The translations under genes and the position numbers were made by a program. DNA of 64,000 nucleotides, taken from Streptomyces mobaraensis NBRC 13819 = DSM 40847 (GTDB lineage Bacteria > Actinomycetota > Actinomycetes > Streptomycetales > Streptomycetaceae). The stretch lies in NCBI RefSeq assembly GCF_017916255.1, contig NZ_CP072827.1, forward strand, positions 124,001 to 188,000, read 5' to 3'. This document shows, one piece after another, positions 18,235-28,000 of this stretch. Each line of letters starts with the position of its first letter. Position 1 is the stretch's first letter. The notes under the pieces were generated by a model. That model was not told the DNA's origin and did not search any database. It was given only the letters and a program-made list of their open reading frames with translations.

Positions 18235-19240
18235 CCTGCCGTTGCGTACCGTCGCACTCACCGGTGAGGAGAGCGCGGAGGTCGACGACCTGCTGCGCAC
18301 GCTGGCCGACGTGCCGGTCGACTCCACCGTGGGACTGCTGCACCGCACCCGGCTCGCCGCACAGGAACTGCCGCTGCGCATCCGCGCCGAGCTCACGGGG
18401 ATGCGGCTCTACGACAGCCCGCGCGCCCTCGTCGTCACGGGCTTCGGCGTCGACGACGAACGGATCGGACCGACCCCCGCGGCCCGTCCCGCCCCGGATC
18501 CCGAGCGGACCCGCGACCTGGAGCTGCTGCTTTTGCTGCACGCGGCCCTGCTCGGCGAGGCGTTCGGCTGGGCGACCCAGCAGAACGGCCGGCTCGTCCA
18601 CGACGTGCTGCCCGTTCCCGGTGAGGAGACCGCGCAGATGGGTTCCAGCAGCGAGACCGAGCTGCTGTGGCACACCGAGGACGCGTTCCACCCGCTGCGC
18701 TGCGACTACGTGGGCCTGCTGTGCCTGCGCAACCACCAGCGCGCCGCGACCACCGTGGGCTGGCCCGACCTGTCCCGGCTCACCACCGAGGACCGTGCCG
18801 TGCTCCTCGAACCCCGCTATCTGATCCGCCCGGACACCTCGCACACGCCCGCGCAGAACGCGACGGGCACGCGGTCCGCCGAGCGTTTCGCGGCGATCGC
18901 CGAGATGGACGACGCCCCGGGGCGCGTCGCCGTCCTGTTCGGCGACCCCGAGGACCCGTACCTGCGGATCGACCCGGCCTACATGAGCCCGGCCCCCGGG
19001 GACGCGGCCGCCCGGCGGGCGTACGACACCGTCACCGCGCTCATCGAGGACGAGCTGCGGCACGTCGTCCTGGACGCCGGTTCACTGCTGCTGGTCGACA
19101 ACTACCAGGCGGTGCACGGCCGCAAGCCGTTCGCCGCCGCCTACGACGGCCGCGACCGCTGGCTCAAACGCGTCAACATCACCCGCGACCTGCGCCGTTC
19201 CCGGTCCGCGCGGCGGTCGGCCACCTCGCTGCTGGTGTGA
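18227..19240 (+). CDS. Fe(II)/2-oxoglutarate oxygenase, VioC-like arginine beta-hydroxylase family
   Basis: 337 aa from ATG 18227, overlapping the NRPS stop by 8 bp with GGAGGAG upstream. It matches viomycin VioC and its relatives along the whole chain: GWATQQNGRLVHDVLPV, WHTEDAFHPLRCDYVGL, FGDPEDPYLRIDP and DNYQAVHGRKPF, ending DRWLKRVNITRDLRRSR. The iron triad would be His and Glu of WHTE plus the His of AVHGRKPF. In VioC acidic residues near the YLRID segment bind the Arg guanidinium, and this segment is conserved. VioC hydroxylates free L-Arg at C3. I infer the same or a close reaction here, feeding one of the basic-residue A domains. No VioD-like cyclase (capreomycidine synthase) is visible in the window. 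Confidence 0.87.
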   Translation: MTDLPLRTVALTGEESAEVDDLLRTLADVPVDSTVGLLHRTRLAAQELPLRIRAELTGMRLYDSPRALVVTGFGVDDERIGPTPAARPAPDPERTRDLELLLLLHAALLGEAFGWATQQNGRLVHDVLPVPGEETAQMGSSSETELLWHTEDAFHPLRCDYVGLLCLRNHQRAATTVGWPDLSRLTTEDRAVLLEPRYLIRPDTSHTPAQNATGTRSAERFAAIAEMDDAPGRVAVLFGDPEDPYLRIDPAYMSPAPGDAAARRAYDTVTALIEDELRHVVLDAGSLLLVDNYQAVHGRKPFAAAYDGRDRWLKRVNITRDLRRSRSARRSATSLLV

Positions 19241-19250
19241 GGGAGGCACC

Positions 19251-20003
19251 ATGGATTTCCCCCTCACCCGCGTCAACCCCTGGTTCAGCGGCGGCTGCGA
19301 CGGCCGCCCCCGGGTGCGGCTGTGCGCGCTGCCGTACGCGGGCGGCACCGCCGCCGTCTTCAAGGACTGGCCCGCCGCGCTGCCCCCCGGAGTGGAGCTG
19401 CTCACCGCGCACCTGCCGGGACGCGGCGACCGGTTCACCGAACCGCCCCCGGCCACCCTGGAGGAGACCGCCGAGCGGCTGTGCGAGGCGCTGCCGCCGA
19501 GTGACCTGCCCACGGTCGTCCTCGGCCACAGCATGGGCGCCCTGCTGGGGTACGAAGTGGCGGCGCGGCTCGCGGCGCGGGGCCGCGCCCCCAACCTGCT
19601 GATCGCCGCGGCCTGCCGTCCCCCGCACGTTCCGCCGGACGCCTCCGGTCCGGTGACCGAGGCCGAGCTGGCGGCCACCCTGCGGGCCGAACGCCCATGG
19701 GACACGGCCCTGAGGGACGAGGAACTGATGGAAGCGGTGCTGCCCGCCCTGGTCGCCGACATCACGGCCGGCGACCGCTACCACCGCCCGCGGCCCCGCC
19801 CGCTCGACCTCCCGCTGAAGGTCTACATCGGCGCCGACGACGACGGCACCGACTGGCGCACCACCCTGGGCTGGCGCGCGTGCACCGCCCGGGACTGCGA
19901 GGTCGTCGTCCTGCCCGGCGGCCACTACTTCCTGGAGACCGACCGCGCGGCCGTCCTCACCCGCGTCGCCACGGACCTCGCCGAAGCCGAGGCAGGGGCA
20001 TGA
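19251..20003 (+). CDS. Type II (editing) thioesterase
   Basis: 250 aa from ATG 19251 with GGGAGG upstream. It is an alpha/beta hydrolase with the type II thioesterase features: LPYAGGTAAVF near residue 30, nucleophile elbow GHSMGA (Ser), an Asp in IGADDDG and a catalytic His in PGGHYFLE. Such enzymes clear stalled or wrong acyl groups from NRPS and PKS carriers. It lies 10 bp after the hydroxylase gene and its stop overlaps the next start (ATGA), so it belongs to the NRPS operon. Confidence 0.95.
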   Translation: MDFPLTRVNPWFSGGCDGRPRVRLCALPYAGGTAAVFKDWPAALPPGVELLTAHLPGRGDRFTEPPPATLEETAERLCEALPPSDLPTVVLGHSMGALLGYEVAARLAARGRAPNLLIAAACRPPHVPPDASGPVTEAELAATLRAERPWDTALRDEELMEAVLPALVADITAGDRYHRPRPRPLDLPLKVYIGADDDGTDWRTTLGWRACTARDCEVVVLPGGHYFLETDRAAVLTRVATDLAEAEAGA

Positions 20004-21283
20004 CCGCGCGCGTCGACGCCACACCCACCTACCTGGCGGTGCTGGCGGTGCGCGAGGCCCGCGCCCCGCTCCTCGGCAGCTGCCTGGCCCGCATGTCCTT
20101 CGCGGTGCTGCCGCTCGCCCTGCTGCTGTCGGTCCGGGACGCGACGGGGTCGTTCGCCGTCGCCGGACTGACCTCCGGCGCGCTGTCGGCCACGCTCACG
20201 CTGTTCGCGCCCGCCCGCGCCCGGCTGATCGACCGCCGGGGCTCACGGTCCGGACTGGTCCGGCTGACCGTCCCGTACCTGCTGGGGCTCGCCGTGCTGA
20301 TCACATTGGCCGAGGCGGAAGCGCCCACCGCGGCGCTGCTCGTCGCCGCCGCGGTCGCGGGCGTGTTCGCGCCGCCGCTCGGTCCGACCATGCGCGTGCT
20401 GTGGGCGAGGATCCTGCACGGCCGTCAGCCCCTGCTGCACACCGCCTACGCCCTCGACTCCGTCACCGAGGAGGTGGTCTTCACCGTGGGGCCGCTGCTG
20501 GCGGGCGGCCTGATCGCGGTCGCGGCACCGCTCGCGTCGATGATCACGGTCATGGTGCTGATCGCGGCCGGTACCGCCTGCTTCGTGCTGTCCGCCGCGA
20601 CCGCCGCCGCCCCCGCGTCGGGCGAAGCCGACGAGGACCGGCCGCACGGCCGGCCCATGGCTCTGCCCGGGATGCGCACGATCGTGCTGTCCTTCGGCGG
20701 CGTCGGCCTGGTCGTCGGGGTGCTCCAGGTCGTCCTGCCGTTCATCGCCGACCACGCGGGCTCGCCCGGCGCGGGCGGCATCCTGCTGTCCATGCTGTCG
20801 GCGGGCAGCGCGGTCGGCGGCCTCGCCTACGGGCGGATCGCCTGGCGCTCGACGCCCGTGCGGCGGTTCGTGGTGCTCGTCACCGGGTTCACGCTGGCGG
20901 TGCTGCCGCTGTGCCTGACCGCGAGCCCGGTGCCGGCCGGGGCCTTCGCCCTCCTCGTGGGACTCTGCCTCGCCCCGCTGTTCACCACCGCCTACCTGCT
21001 GGTCAACGACCTGGTGACGGCGTCGGGGACCGCACCCACCGAGGCCAACACCTGGGTCTCCACGGCCAATAACGGAGGGTTCGCCGCGGGCAGCGCCGCC
21101 GCCGGTGTGCTGCTCGACTCCCGGGGCCCCACCGTCACCGTCACCGCCGCGTTCGCGGTCGCCGCCGCGACCGCCGTCATGACCGTTCTGCGCCGCCGGA
21201 CCCTGCTCCTCGGCGCCGGACACCCCGAACCGGCCGCCGCCACACCCGCCGACCGCACCGCACCCGCCGAAGCCGAGGAGTGA
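20000..21283 (+). CDS. Major facilitator superfamily transporter, probable product exporter
   Basis: 427 aa from ATG 20000, overlapping the thioesterase stop by ATGA. About twelve hydrophobic segments are visible, with a typical first loop (LLGSCLARMSFAVLPLALLL) and a basic cytoplasmic loop (DRRGSRSG) between segments 2 and 3. Its place inside the NRPS operon suggests export of, or self-resistance to, the product. The substrate cannot be read from the sequence. Confidence 0.9.
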   Translation: MTARVDATPTYLAVLAVREARAPLLGSCLARMSFAVLPLALLLSVRDATGSFAVAGLTSGALSATLTLFAPARARLIDRRGSRSGLVRLTVPYLLGLAVLITLAEAEAPTAALLVAAAVAGVFAPPLGPTMRVLWARILHGRQPLLHTAYALDSVTEEVVFTVGPLLAGGLIAVAAPLASMITVMVLIAAGTACFVLSAATAAAPASGEADEDRPHGRPMALPGMRTIVLSFGGVGLVVGVLQVVLPFIADHAGSPGAGGILLSMLSAGSAVGGLAYGRIAWRSTPVRRFVVLVTGFTLAVLPLCLTASPVPAGAFALLVGLCLAPLFTTAYLLVNDLVTASGTAPTEANTWVSTANNGGFAAGSAAAGVLLDSRGPTVTVTAAFAVAAATAVMTVLRRRTLLLGAGHPEPAAATPADRTAPAEAEE

Positions 21284-21290
21284 ACCGATC

Positions 21291-22109
21291 GTGTCCAAGA
21301 ACGCGGCGCACTGGTCGCGCATCCGCACAGGGGACGCCCCCGGCGTCGTACTCGCCGTGGACTTCTACGGAACGGGCCGCCAGGAAGCCACCTTCCGCCA
21401 CCTGTGCGACCTGCTCACGGATCCGGTCGAGGTCTGGCACGCGGTCCCGCCCGCCCCGGACGGCGACTGGTCCACGGCCACCGGCGCCGGTCACCTGCGC
21501 TGGTGGACCGAGGGGCTCGACACGGTCCTCGCGGGACGGCCGGTGCGGGCCCTCGTCGGCTACTGCGCGGGCGGCGTCTTCGCCTCGGCCCTCGCCGACG
21601 CCCTCGTCGAACGGGAGGGCCACCGGCCGCGGGTCGTGCTGTTCAACCCCGGCGCGCCCGGCGTCGCCACGCTCACCCGCGACTTCCGCGGTCTGATCGC
21701 CGGCATGGACCTCCTCACGGACGGGGAACGCGCCGCTCTGCTGGCCGAGACGACCGCGATCCGGCGGGCACACGCCCCCGACGCGCTGGTACCGGTCGCC
21801 GAACGCTACGCCGCCCTGTACCGCGAGGGCTGCGACCTCCTGTGCGAGCGGCTCGGCGTGGACGCCTCCTTCGGCGCCGAACTGGCCGCCGTCCTCCACT
21901 CCTACCTGGCCTACCTCACGGCGGCGCTCGACGTGCCCCCCACCCCGCTGTGGCGCGGCGCCGTCTCGCTCACCTCCCGCGAGCACCAGGGCACCGACTT
22001 CACCGACGTCGAGCACGGCTTCGACGTCGCCCGTGCCGAACTGCTGAGCTCCCCCCAGGTCGTCGCGGCGCTGACCGCGCTCCTCCGCGAACACGAGGCG
22101 AGCCGATGA
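21291..22109 (+). CDS. Alpha/beta-hydrolase with Cys nucleophile, candidate aminoacyl carrier-to-carrier transferase (SyrC/CmaE-like)
   Basis: 272 aa from GTG 21291. It has a thioesterase-like fold, but the nucleophile elbow reads GYCAGG, so Cys replaces Ser. A His in DVEHGFDVARAEL near the C-terminus could complete the active site. Known Cys-type members SyrC (syringomycin) and CmaE (coronamic acid) are not hydrolases: they carry an aminoacyl group from one carrier domain to another. Here the gene is followed with ATGA overlap by a free A-T protein, then a carrier-type oxygenase, and the same operon holds an NRPS whose first T lacks a working A. That arrangement is what a shuttle needs. The alternative is an ordinary Cys thioesterase or a condensing TE. 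Overall sequence similarity to SyrC was not measured. Confidence 0.68.
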   Translation: MSKNAAHWSRIRTGDAPGVVLAVDFYGTGRQEATFRHLCDLLTDPVEVWHAVPPAPDGDWSTATGAGHLRWWTEGLDTVLAGRPVRALVGYCAGGVFASALADALVEREGHRPRVVLFNPGAPGVATLTRDFRGLIAGMDLLTDGERAALLAETTAIRRAHAPDALVPVAERYAALYREGCDLLCERLGVDASFGAELAAVLHSYLAYLTAALDVPPTPLWRGAVSLTSREHQGTDFTDVEHGFDVARAELLSSPQVVAALTALLREHEASR

Positions 22110-23842
22110 CCCTCACCCTGCGGGACGCCTTCCTCGACCAGGCCGCCCGGACCCCCGACGCCCACGCCCTCGTACACGGCGACACTGTATGGACGTACCG
22201 CGAACTGGAACTGCGGGCCGGCCGCATGGCCCGGACGCTGGCCGCACGCGGCGCGGGCCCCGGCACGCTGGTGGCGGTACGCCTGCCGCGCGGTCCCGAA
22301 CCGGTCGCCGCGCTCCTCGCGGTCGTGCTGACGGGAGCGGGCTACGTGCCGCTCGCCGACGACGACCCGCCGGACCGGTGCCGGCACATCCTCGACGACT
22401 GCGCCGCCGCGCTGCTGCTGGCCGAGCACCCCTCGCGGGACGGACGCACCCTCACCCCGGACGAGGCGCTGGCACCCGCCCGCCCGTTCGACGCGGCCCC
22501 GGTGCGGGCCGGCGACCCGGCGTACGTGATCTACACCTCCGGCTCCAGTGGCCGTCCGAAGGGCGTGCTGGTCGAACAGGGCGCGCTCGGCGCCTACCTG
22601 GCACAGGCCCGCGCGCGCTACGACGGGCTGTCCGGACGGACGGTGCTGCACTCCTCGCTGTCCTTCGACATGGCCGTGACCAGTCTGTGGGGCCCGCTCG
22701 TCAGCGGCGGCGCGATCCACGTGCTCGACCTGAAGGCGATCGCCTCCGGCACCCAGCCGCCGCCCGCCGCCTCGGCACGTCCGTCCTTCCTCAAGGTCAC
22801 TCCGTCCCACCTGCCGCTGCTGGGCCTGCTGCCGGACTCCTGCCTGCCCACCGGGCAACTCGTGATCGGCGGCGAGGCGCTGACCGGCTCCGCGCTCGGA
22901 CCCTGGCGCGCCGCGCACCCCGACGTCACGGTCGTCAACGAGTACGGGCCCACCGAGGCGACCGTCGGCTGCTGCGCGTACACCGTCCGCCCCGGTGACG
23001 CCGTGGACCCGGGTGCCGTCCCCATCGGACGGCCGTTCGCGGGCACCCGCCTGTACGTGCTCGACGCGGACGGCGAGCCGGTCGCCGTGGGCGGTGTGGG
23101 TGAACTGCACATCGCGGGCGACCAGTTGGCGCGCGGATACCTGGGGCGCCCGCGGCTGACCGAGGAACGCTTCGTCCCGGACCCGTTCGCCGCCGACGGC
23201 TCCCGGATGTACCGCACCGGCGACCTGGTGCGCGAACGCCCGGACGGCGACCTGGAGTACCTCGGGCGCGCGGACGGGCAGGTGAAGGTCTCCGGGTACC
23301 GGATCGAGCCCGGCGAGATCGAGGCCGTGCTCCGCGGCCACGCGGGGGTGAGGGACTGCGCGGTCGTCGCCGTCGGCGAGGCGGACGCCCGCCGGCTCGT
23401 CGCCTACGTGGTACCGGACCCGGACTCCCCGCCCGGCACCGCCGCGCCGGCGCGGCACGCGGCCGAGGCGCTGCCGCCGTACATGGTGCCGGCGACGTTC
23501 GTCACCGTGCCCGAACTGCCGCTCACCCCCAACGGGAAGCTCGACCGGGACGCGCTGCCCGGCCCCCCTGCCGGCGACGCCGGGCCGGGCGACCGCACCC
23601 CGGCCGAGACCCTGCTGTGCGAGCTGCTGGCACGGGCCCTGGGCATCCCGGAGATCGACGCCGACGCCGACTTCCTGACGTCCGGCGGCACCAGCATCAC
23701 CGCGCTGAAGCTGGTCGCCGGCGCCCGCCGGGTCGGCATCCGCCTCGAACTCACCACCGTCCTGCGCGAACGCACGGTGCGCCGCATCCTGGCGGCCCAG
23801 CCCGACGCCGCCTCGCCCCTCGTCGAAGGAGTGCCCGAGTGA
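22106..23842 (+). CDS. Free-standing NRPS adenylation-thiolation didomain, Asn-type code
   Basis: 578 aa from ATG 22106 (ATGA overlap upstream). The A domain is complete: A3 YTSGSSGRPKG, A5 NEYGPTE, A7 YRTGDL, A8 GRADGQVKVSGYRIE and A10 PNGKLDR. It is followed by a carrier domain with FLTSGGTSITALK, Ser present. By hand alignment to GrsA the specificity code is DMTKVGEVGK, close to the Asn code DLTKLGEVGK and to the code of the left-arm NRPS. It has no C domain, so it can only charge its own carrier. Its neighbours are a SyrP-type oxygenase (GTGA overlap) and a Cys-type transferase, as with the SyrB1 and CmaA carriers used for in-trans modification. Confidence 0.92.
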   Translation: MTLTLRDAFLDQAARTPDAHALVHGDTVWTYRELELRAGRMARTLAARGAGPGTLVAVRLPRGPEPVAALLAVVLTGAGYVPLADDDPPDRCRHILDDCAAALLLAEHPSRDGRTLTPDEALAPARPFDAAPVRAGDPAYVIYTSGSSGRPKGVLVEQGALGAYLAQARARYDGLSGRTVLHSSLSFDMAVTSLWGPLVSGGAIHVLDLKAIASGTQPPPAASARPSFLKVTPSHLPLLGLLPDSCLPTGQLVIGGEALTGSALGPWRAAHPDVTVVNEYGPTEATVGCCAYTVRPGDAVDPGAVPIGRPFAGTRLYVLDADGEPVAVGGVGELHIAGDQLARGYLGRPRLTEERFVPDPFAADGSRMYRTGDLVRERPDGDLEYLGRADGQVKVSGYRIEPGEIEAVLRGHAGVRDCAVVAVGEADARRLVAYVVPDPDSPPGTAAPARHAAEALPPYMVPATFVTVPELPLTPNGKLDRDALPGPPAGDAGPGDRTPAETLLCELLARALGIPEIDADADFLTSGGTSITALKLVAGARRVGIRLELTTVLRERTVRRILAAQPDAASPLVEGVPE

Positions 23843-24825
23843 CCGGTTCCGTAACGCTCACCCCCCTCGGCGGGATCATCCCCAGGCCCCGCGGCGAGGG
23901 GCTCACCACCGGCGCCGAGTACGACCTGGGGCCGCTCGGCGACGCGGGCCCCGACTGGGTGCGGGCCCACGGCCCGCGACTGCGCGAGCGCCTCGCCACC
24001 GACGGGCTGATCCTGCTGCACGGTCTGCCCACCGACGGAGACGGCGTCGACGGCTTCCACGACGTCGTCGGCTCCGTCGGCGGCGACCCGCTGCCCTACA
24101 CCGAGCGCTCCACCCCGCGCAGCGTGGTCAAGGGCAACATCTACACCTCGACCGAGTACCCGGCCGACCAGCCCATCCCGATGCACAACGAGAACTCCTA
24201 CGCCGCCCATTGGCCGTCCACGCTCTACTTCTTCTGCCACACCGCGCCGGACACCGGCGGGGCCACGCCGATCGCCGACGGCCGCGCCGTCCTCGACCTC
24301 ATCCCGGCCGAGGTCAGGCGGCGGTTCTCCCAAGGGGTCGTCTACACCCGTACGTTCCGCGCCGACATGGGACTGAGCTGGCAGGAAGCGTTCCAGACCG
24401 AGGACCGCGGCGACGTCGAACGCCATTGCCGCGCCCACGGCCAGGAGTTCTCCTGGGACGGCGACGTCCTGCGCACCCGCCACCACCGCCCGGCGACCGC
24501 CGTCGACCCCGGCACCGGAGCCGAGGTGTGGTTCAACCAGGCGCACCTGTTCCACCCGTCCAGCCTGGATCCCGACCTGCGCCAGGTGCTCCTGGAGACG
24601 TACGGCGAGAACGGCCTGCCCCGCGACGCCCTGTTCGCCGACGGCACCCCGATCCCCGACGCCGACCTGGCAACGGTCCGCGCGGCCTACACCCGCGCCG
24701 CGCTCGCGCTGCCGTGGCGAGAGGGCGACATCATGCTGGTCGACAACCTGAGGATGGCCCACGGCCGCGAGCCCTTCACCGGCGAGCGCCGCGTACTCGT
24801 CGCGATGACCTCGGCGGACTCATGA
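23839..24825 (+). CDS. TauD/SyrP-type Fe(II)/2-oxoglutarate oxygenase, probably acting on a carrier-bound amino acid
   Basis: 328 aa from GTG 23839, overlapping the A-T stop by GTGA. TauD/TfdA-family features are GGDPLPYTERSTPRS early on, the iron motif HNENSYAAHWP (His and Glu), GGATPIADGRAV, and the distal His of DNLRMAHGREPF. An acidic residue in HxE means a hydroxylase rather than a halogenase, which has Ala or Gly there. SyrP, the best-studied relative in NRPS clusters, hydroxylates carrier-bound Asp at C3. Coupled to an Asn-type A-T protein, the likely product is 3-hydroxy-Asn on that carrier. The sequence does not settle whether it acts before or after transfer. Confidence 0.83.
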   Translation: MTGSVTLTPLGGIIPRPRGEGLTTGAEYDLGPLGDAGPDWVRAHGPRLRERLATDGLILLHGLPTDGDGVDGFHDVVGSVGGDPLPYTERSTPRSVVKGNIYTSTEYPADQPIPMHNENSYAAHWPSTLYFFCHTAPDTGGATPIADGRAVLDLIPAEVRRRFSQGVVYTRTFRADMGLSWQEAFQTEDRGDVERHCRAHGQEFSWDGDVLRTRHHRPATAVDPGTGAEVWFNQAHLFHPSSLDPDLRQVLLETYGENGLPRDALFADGTPIPDADLATVRAAYTRAALALPWREGDIMLVDNLRMAHGREPFTGERRVLVAMTSADS

Positions 24826-25008
24826 GCCGTGCCGACGCATCGGCACGCCGTCCTCCCGTCGGGGCGCTACCATCGCCGCTGTCTCGGCCATCGCCCCACC
24901 CGGGCGGAGGCAACCGGCCGTGCACATCCCCGCCGTGGTCGCCACGGCACGCGCGATCACCCGCGCCATGACCGCCCAGCCCGTTGTCACATCTGCGGAG
25001 GCGCCGCG
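24826..25008. other. Gap before the PKS gene
   Basis: 183 bp between co-directional genes, wider than any other gap in this operon. It may hold a separate PKS promoter. GGAGG lies about 8 nt before ATG 25009. I see no gene here. Confidence 0.4.
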
Positions 25009-28000
25009 ATGACAGAGGTCCGAGGTGAACTGATCCGGGCGCTGCCGGGTGTGCTGGAGGCGCGTGCGGCGCGGGCGGGGCACACGACCGCCTTCCTCGA
25101 CGCACGACGGTGTGTCACGTACCGGGAGTTGGAGGCGCGGACCCGCCGGCTGGCGGGTCACCTGGTGCGGTTGGGGGTGCGCAGGGGCGACCGGGTGGCG
25201 CTCGTCATGGGCAACCGGGTGGAGATGGCGGAGGGTTCCCTCGCGGTGCTGCGGGCGGGAGCGGTAGGGGTGCCGCTCGATTCCGGGGCCACGGACGCGG
25301 AGCTCGCGTACTTCCTCGACGACTGTGGAGCGGTGGCGGTGGTCACCGAGGAGACGCTGCTGCCGCGGGTCTCGCGATCGGCGGGCGTACGGATCCTGGT
25401 GGGGGGTTCGGACGCCGTCCCGGAGGGAGCGGCTGCCGGCACCCACTCCTTCGAGCGGCTCGCGGCGTCGGATCCGGGGTGCGCGCCACGGGACGACCTC
25501 GGCCTCGACGAGCCGGCCTGGATCCTCTACACGTCGGGGACCACGGGCCGGAGCAAGGGCGTGGTCTGCGGCCAGCGCGCCGCGCTGTGGTCCGTGGCGG
25601 CGGCGTACGTGCCGTCGTGGGGTCTGGGGCCGCAGGACCGGCTGTTGTGGCCGCTGCCCATGTTCCACGCCTACGCGCACTCGCTGTGCCTGCTCGGGGT
25701 GGTGGCCGTGGGCGCGAGCGCGTACCTCCTCGACCGGGGCGCGAGCGTCGTCCGGGCGCTTGAGGAACAGCGGTGCAGCGTCGTGGCCGGTGTACCCGCC
25801 ACCTACCGCCTGCTCACGAGCGCCTTCCGCGACGCCCCCCGGCCACCGGCCGGCCTGCGACTGTGCGTCACCGGGGGCGCGCCGTGCCCGCCGGGGCTGC
25901 GGGCGGACGTCGAGGAGCTGCTGGGCGTCCCGCTGCTCGACGGTTACGGCAGTACCGAGACCTGCGGCAAGATCACGGTTGAGCGGCTCGGCGGCTCCGG
26001 GGAGGGCGGCTTGCCGGTGCCCGGCGTCGAGGTGCGGCTGACCGACCCCACCGGGGACGGCGATGTCGCCGGCGGGGAGGAAGGGGAGATCCGGGTCCGC
26101 GGCCCGAACCTGATGCTCGGGTACCACGACCGCCCCGACGAGACGGCGCGCGCGGTGCGGGACGGCTGGTACCGCACCGGAGACCTCGGCCGTCGCGAAC
26201 GGCACGGCGGTCTGCGCGTCACCGGCCGCGTCAAGGAACTGATCATCCGCGGTGGCGAGAACGTCAATCCGGTCGAGGTCGAGCACGTGCTCCTCGGCTG
26301 CCCCGGCGTCGTGGACGCGGCCGTCGTCGGCAGGCCGCACGACACGCTGGGCGAGGTGCCGGTCGCCTTCGTCGTCGCCGATCCGCGGCGCGGCGTCGAC
26401 CCGGACCGGGTACGCGCCCTGTGCCGGGAGCGGCTGTCGGACTTCAAGGTGCCCGACGAGGTGTACGAGACCGACGCCGTGCCCCGCACTCCGTCCGGCA
26501 AGACCGACCGCCCCGCCCTGGCCCGGCAGTTGGCGGAGGGCCCGGGCCCGGCGCGCGAGGCGACGGCGTCCGCCCTCCGCCGGCGCCTGTCGGCGCTGTC
26601 CCCGTCCGGGCGGTACGACGCCGTGCTGCGTCTCGTCCTGGCCACGGTGGCACACGCGAGCGGCGCGCCGGAACGGGAGCCGGAGCCGGGCCGGTCCTTC
26701 ACCTCCTTCGGGATCACGTCCCTCGGAGGCGTACTGCTGCGCGACCGGCTGGGCACGGCCACCGGCCTGGAGCTGCCCGCGACCTTGGTGTTCGACCACC
26801 CGACGCCCGCCGCGGTGGCGGCGTTCCTGGAGACCGCGCTGCTCGGCGGCCCGGTCCCGGACGGCCAGGGGACGCGGGCGTCCTCGGCGGAGCCCGTCGC
26901 CATCGTCGCGATGGCCTGCCGGTATCCGGGCGGCGTGACCTCGCCCGAGGACTTGTGGCGACTGGTCGCCGACGGGGTCGACGCGACCTCGGACCTCCCG
27001 GCCGACCGTGGCTGGGACCCCTCCGCTCTCCACGACCGGGACCCCGACCGGCTCGGCACCTCCGTCACCCGCCGCGGCGGATTCCTGCGCGGGGCGGCCG
27101 ACTTCGACGCGGCCTTCTTCGGGATGTCCCCACGGGAGGCGCTGGCCACCGATCCGCAGCAGCGGCTGCTGCTGGAGACCACCTGGGAGGTGTGCGAGCG
27201 GGCCGGCATCGACCCGACGTCCCTGCGCGGCACCGACACGGGCGTGTTCGTCGGCGTGATGCACGACGACTACGCCGGCCGCTTCCTGCACCGCGGCCCG
27301 CACGAGCTGGAGGCGCACCTCGCGCTGGGCTCGGCGGGCAGCGTGGCCTCGGGTCGTGTCGCCTACGTCATGGACCTGCGCGGGCCGGCCGTGACCGTGG
27401 ACACGGCCTGTTCGTCGTCGCTGGTGGCGATGGACTCGGCGGCACGGGCGCTGCGCTCGGGCGAGTGCTCGCTGGCCGTGGCGGGAGGCGTGACCGTGAT
27501 GGCGACTCCGGCGTCGTTCGTCGCGTTCAGCAGGTTGCGCGGCCTGGCGCCGGACGGCCGGTGCAAACCGTTCTCGGCCGCGGCCGACGGCACCGCCTGG
27601 GCCGAGGGGGTGGGCGTGGTCCTGCTGGAGCGGCTGTCCGACGCCCGGCGCAACGGGCATCCGGTGCTGGCCGTGCTCCGCGGGTCGGCGGTCGCGTCCG
27701 ACGGCGCGTCCAACGGCCTGACCGCGCCGAGCGGCCCGGCCCAGCAGGAGGTGATCCGCCGGGCCCTGGCCGCCGCCGGGCTGTCCCCGGCGGACGTCGA
27801 CACGGTCGAGACGCACGGCACGGGTACCGCGCTCGGCGACCCGGTGGAGGCGCGGGCGTTGCAGGCCGCGTACGGGAAGGAGCGGCCCGGCGGCCGGCCG
27901 CTGTGGCTCGGGGCGCTCAAGTCCAACATCGGGCACACGCAGGCCGCGGCCGGTGTGGGAGGGGTCATCAAGACCGTCATGGCCATGCGCCACGGGCGAC

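Noticed and set aside
10210..18396. A very long open frame antisense to the NRPS
   Set aside because: It mirrors the high-GC codon pattern of the real gene; its text is low-complexity, Gly/Arg/Gln/Val-rich and matches no family.
23839..24825. Halogenase instead of hydroxylase
   Set aside because: The iron motif is HxE; non-heme halogenases such as SyrB2 have Ala or Gly in place of the acidic residue.
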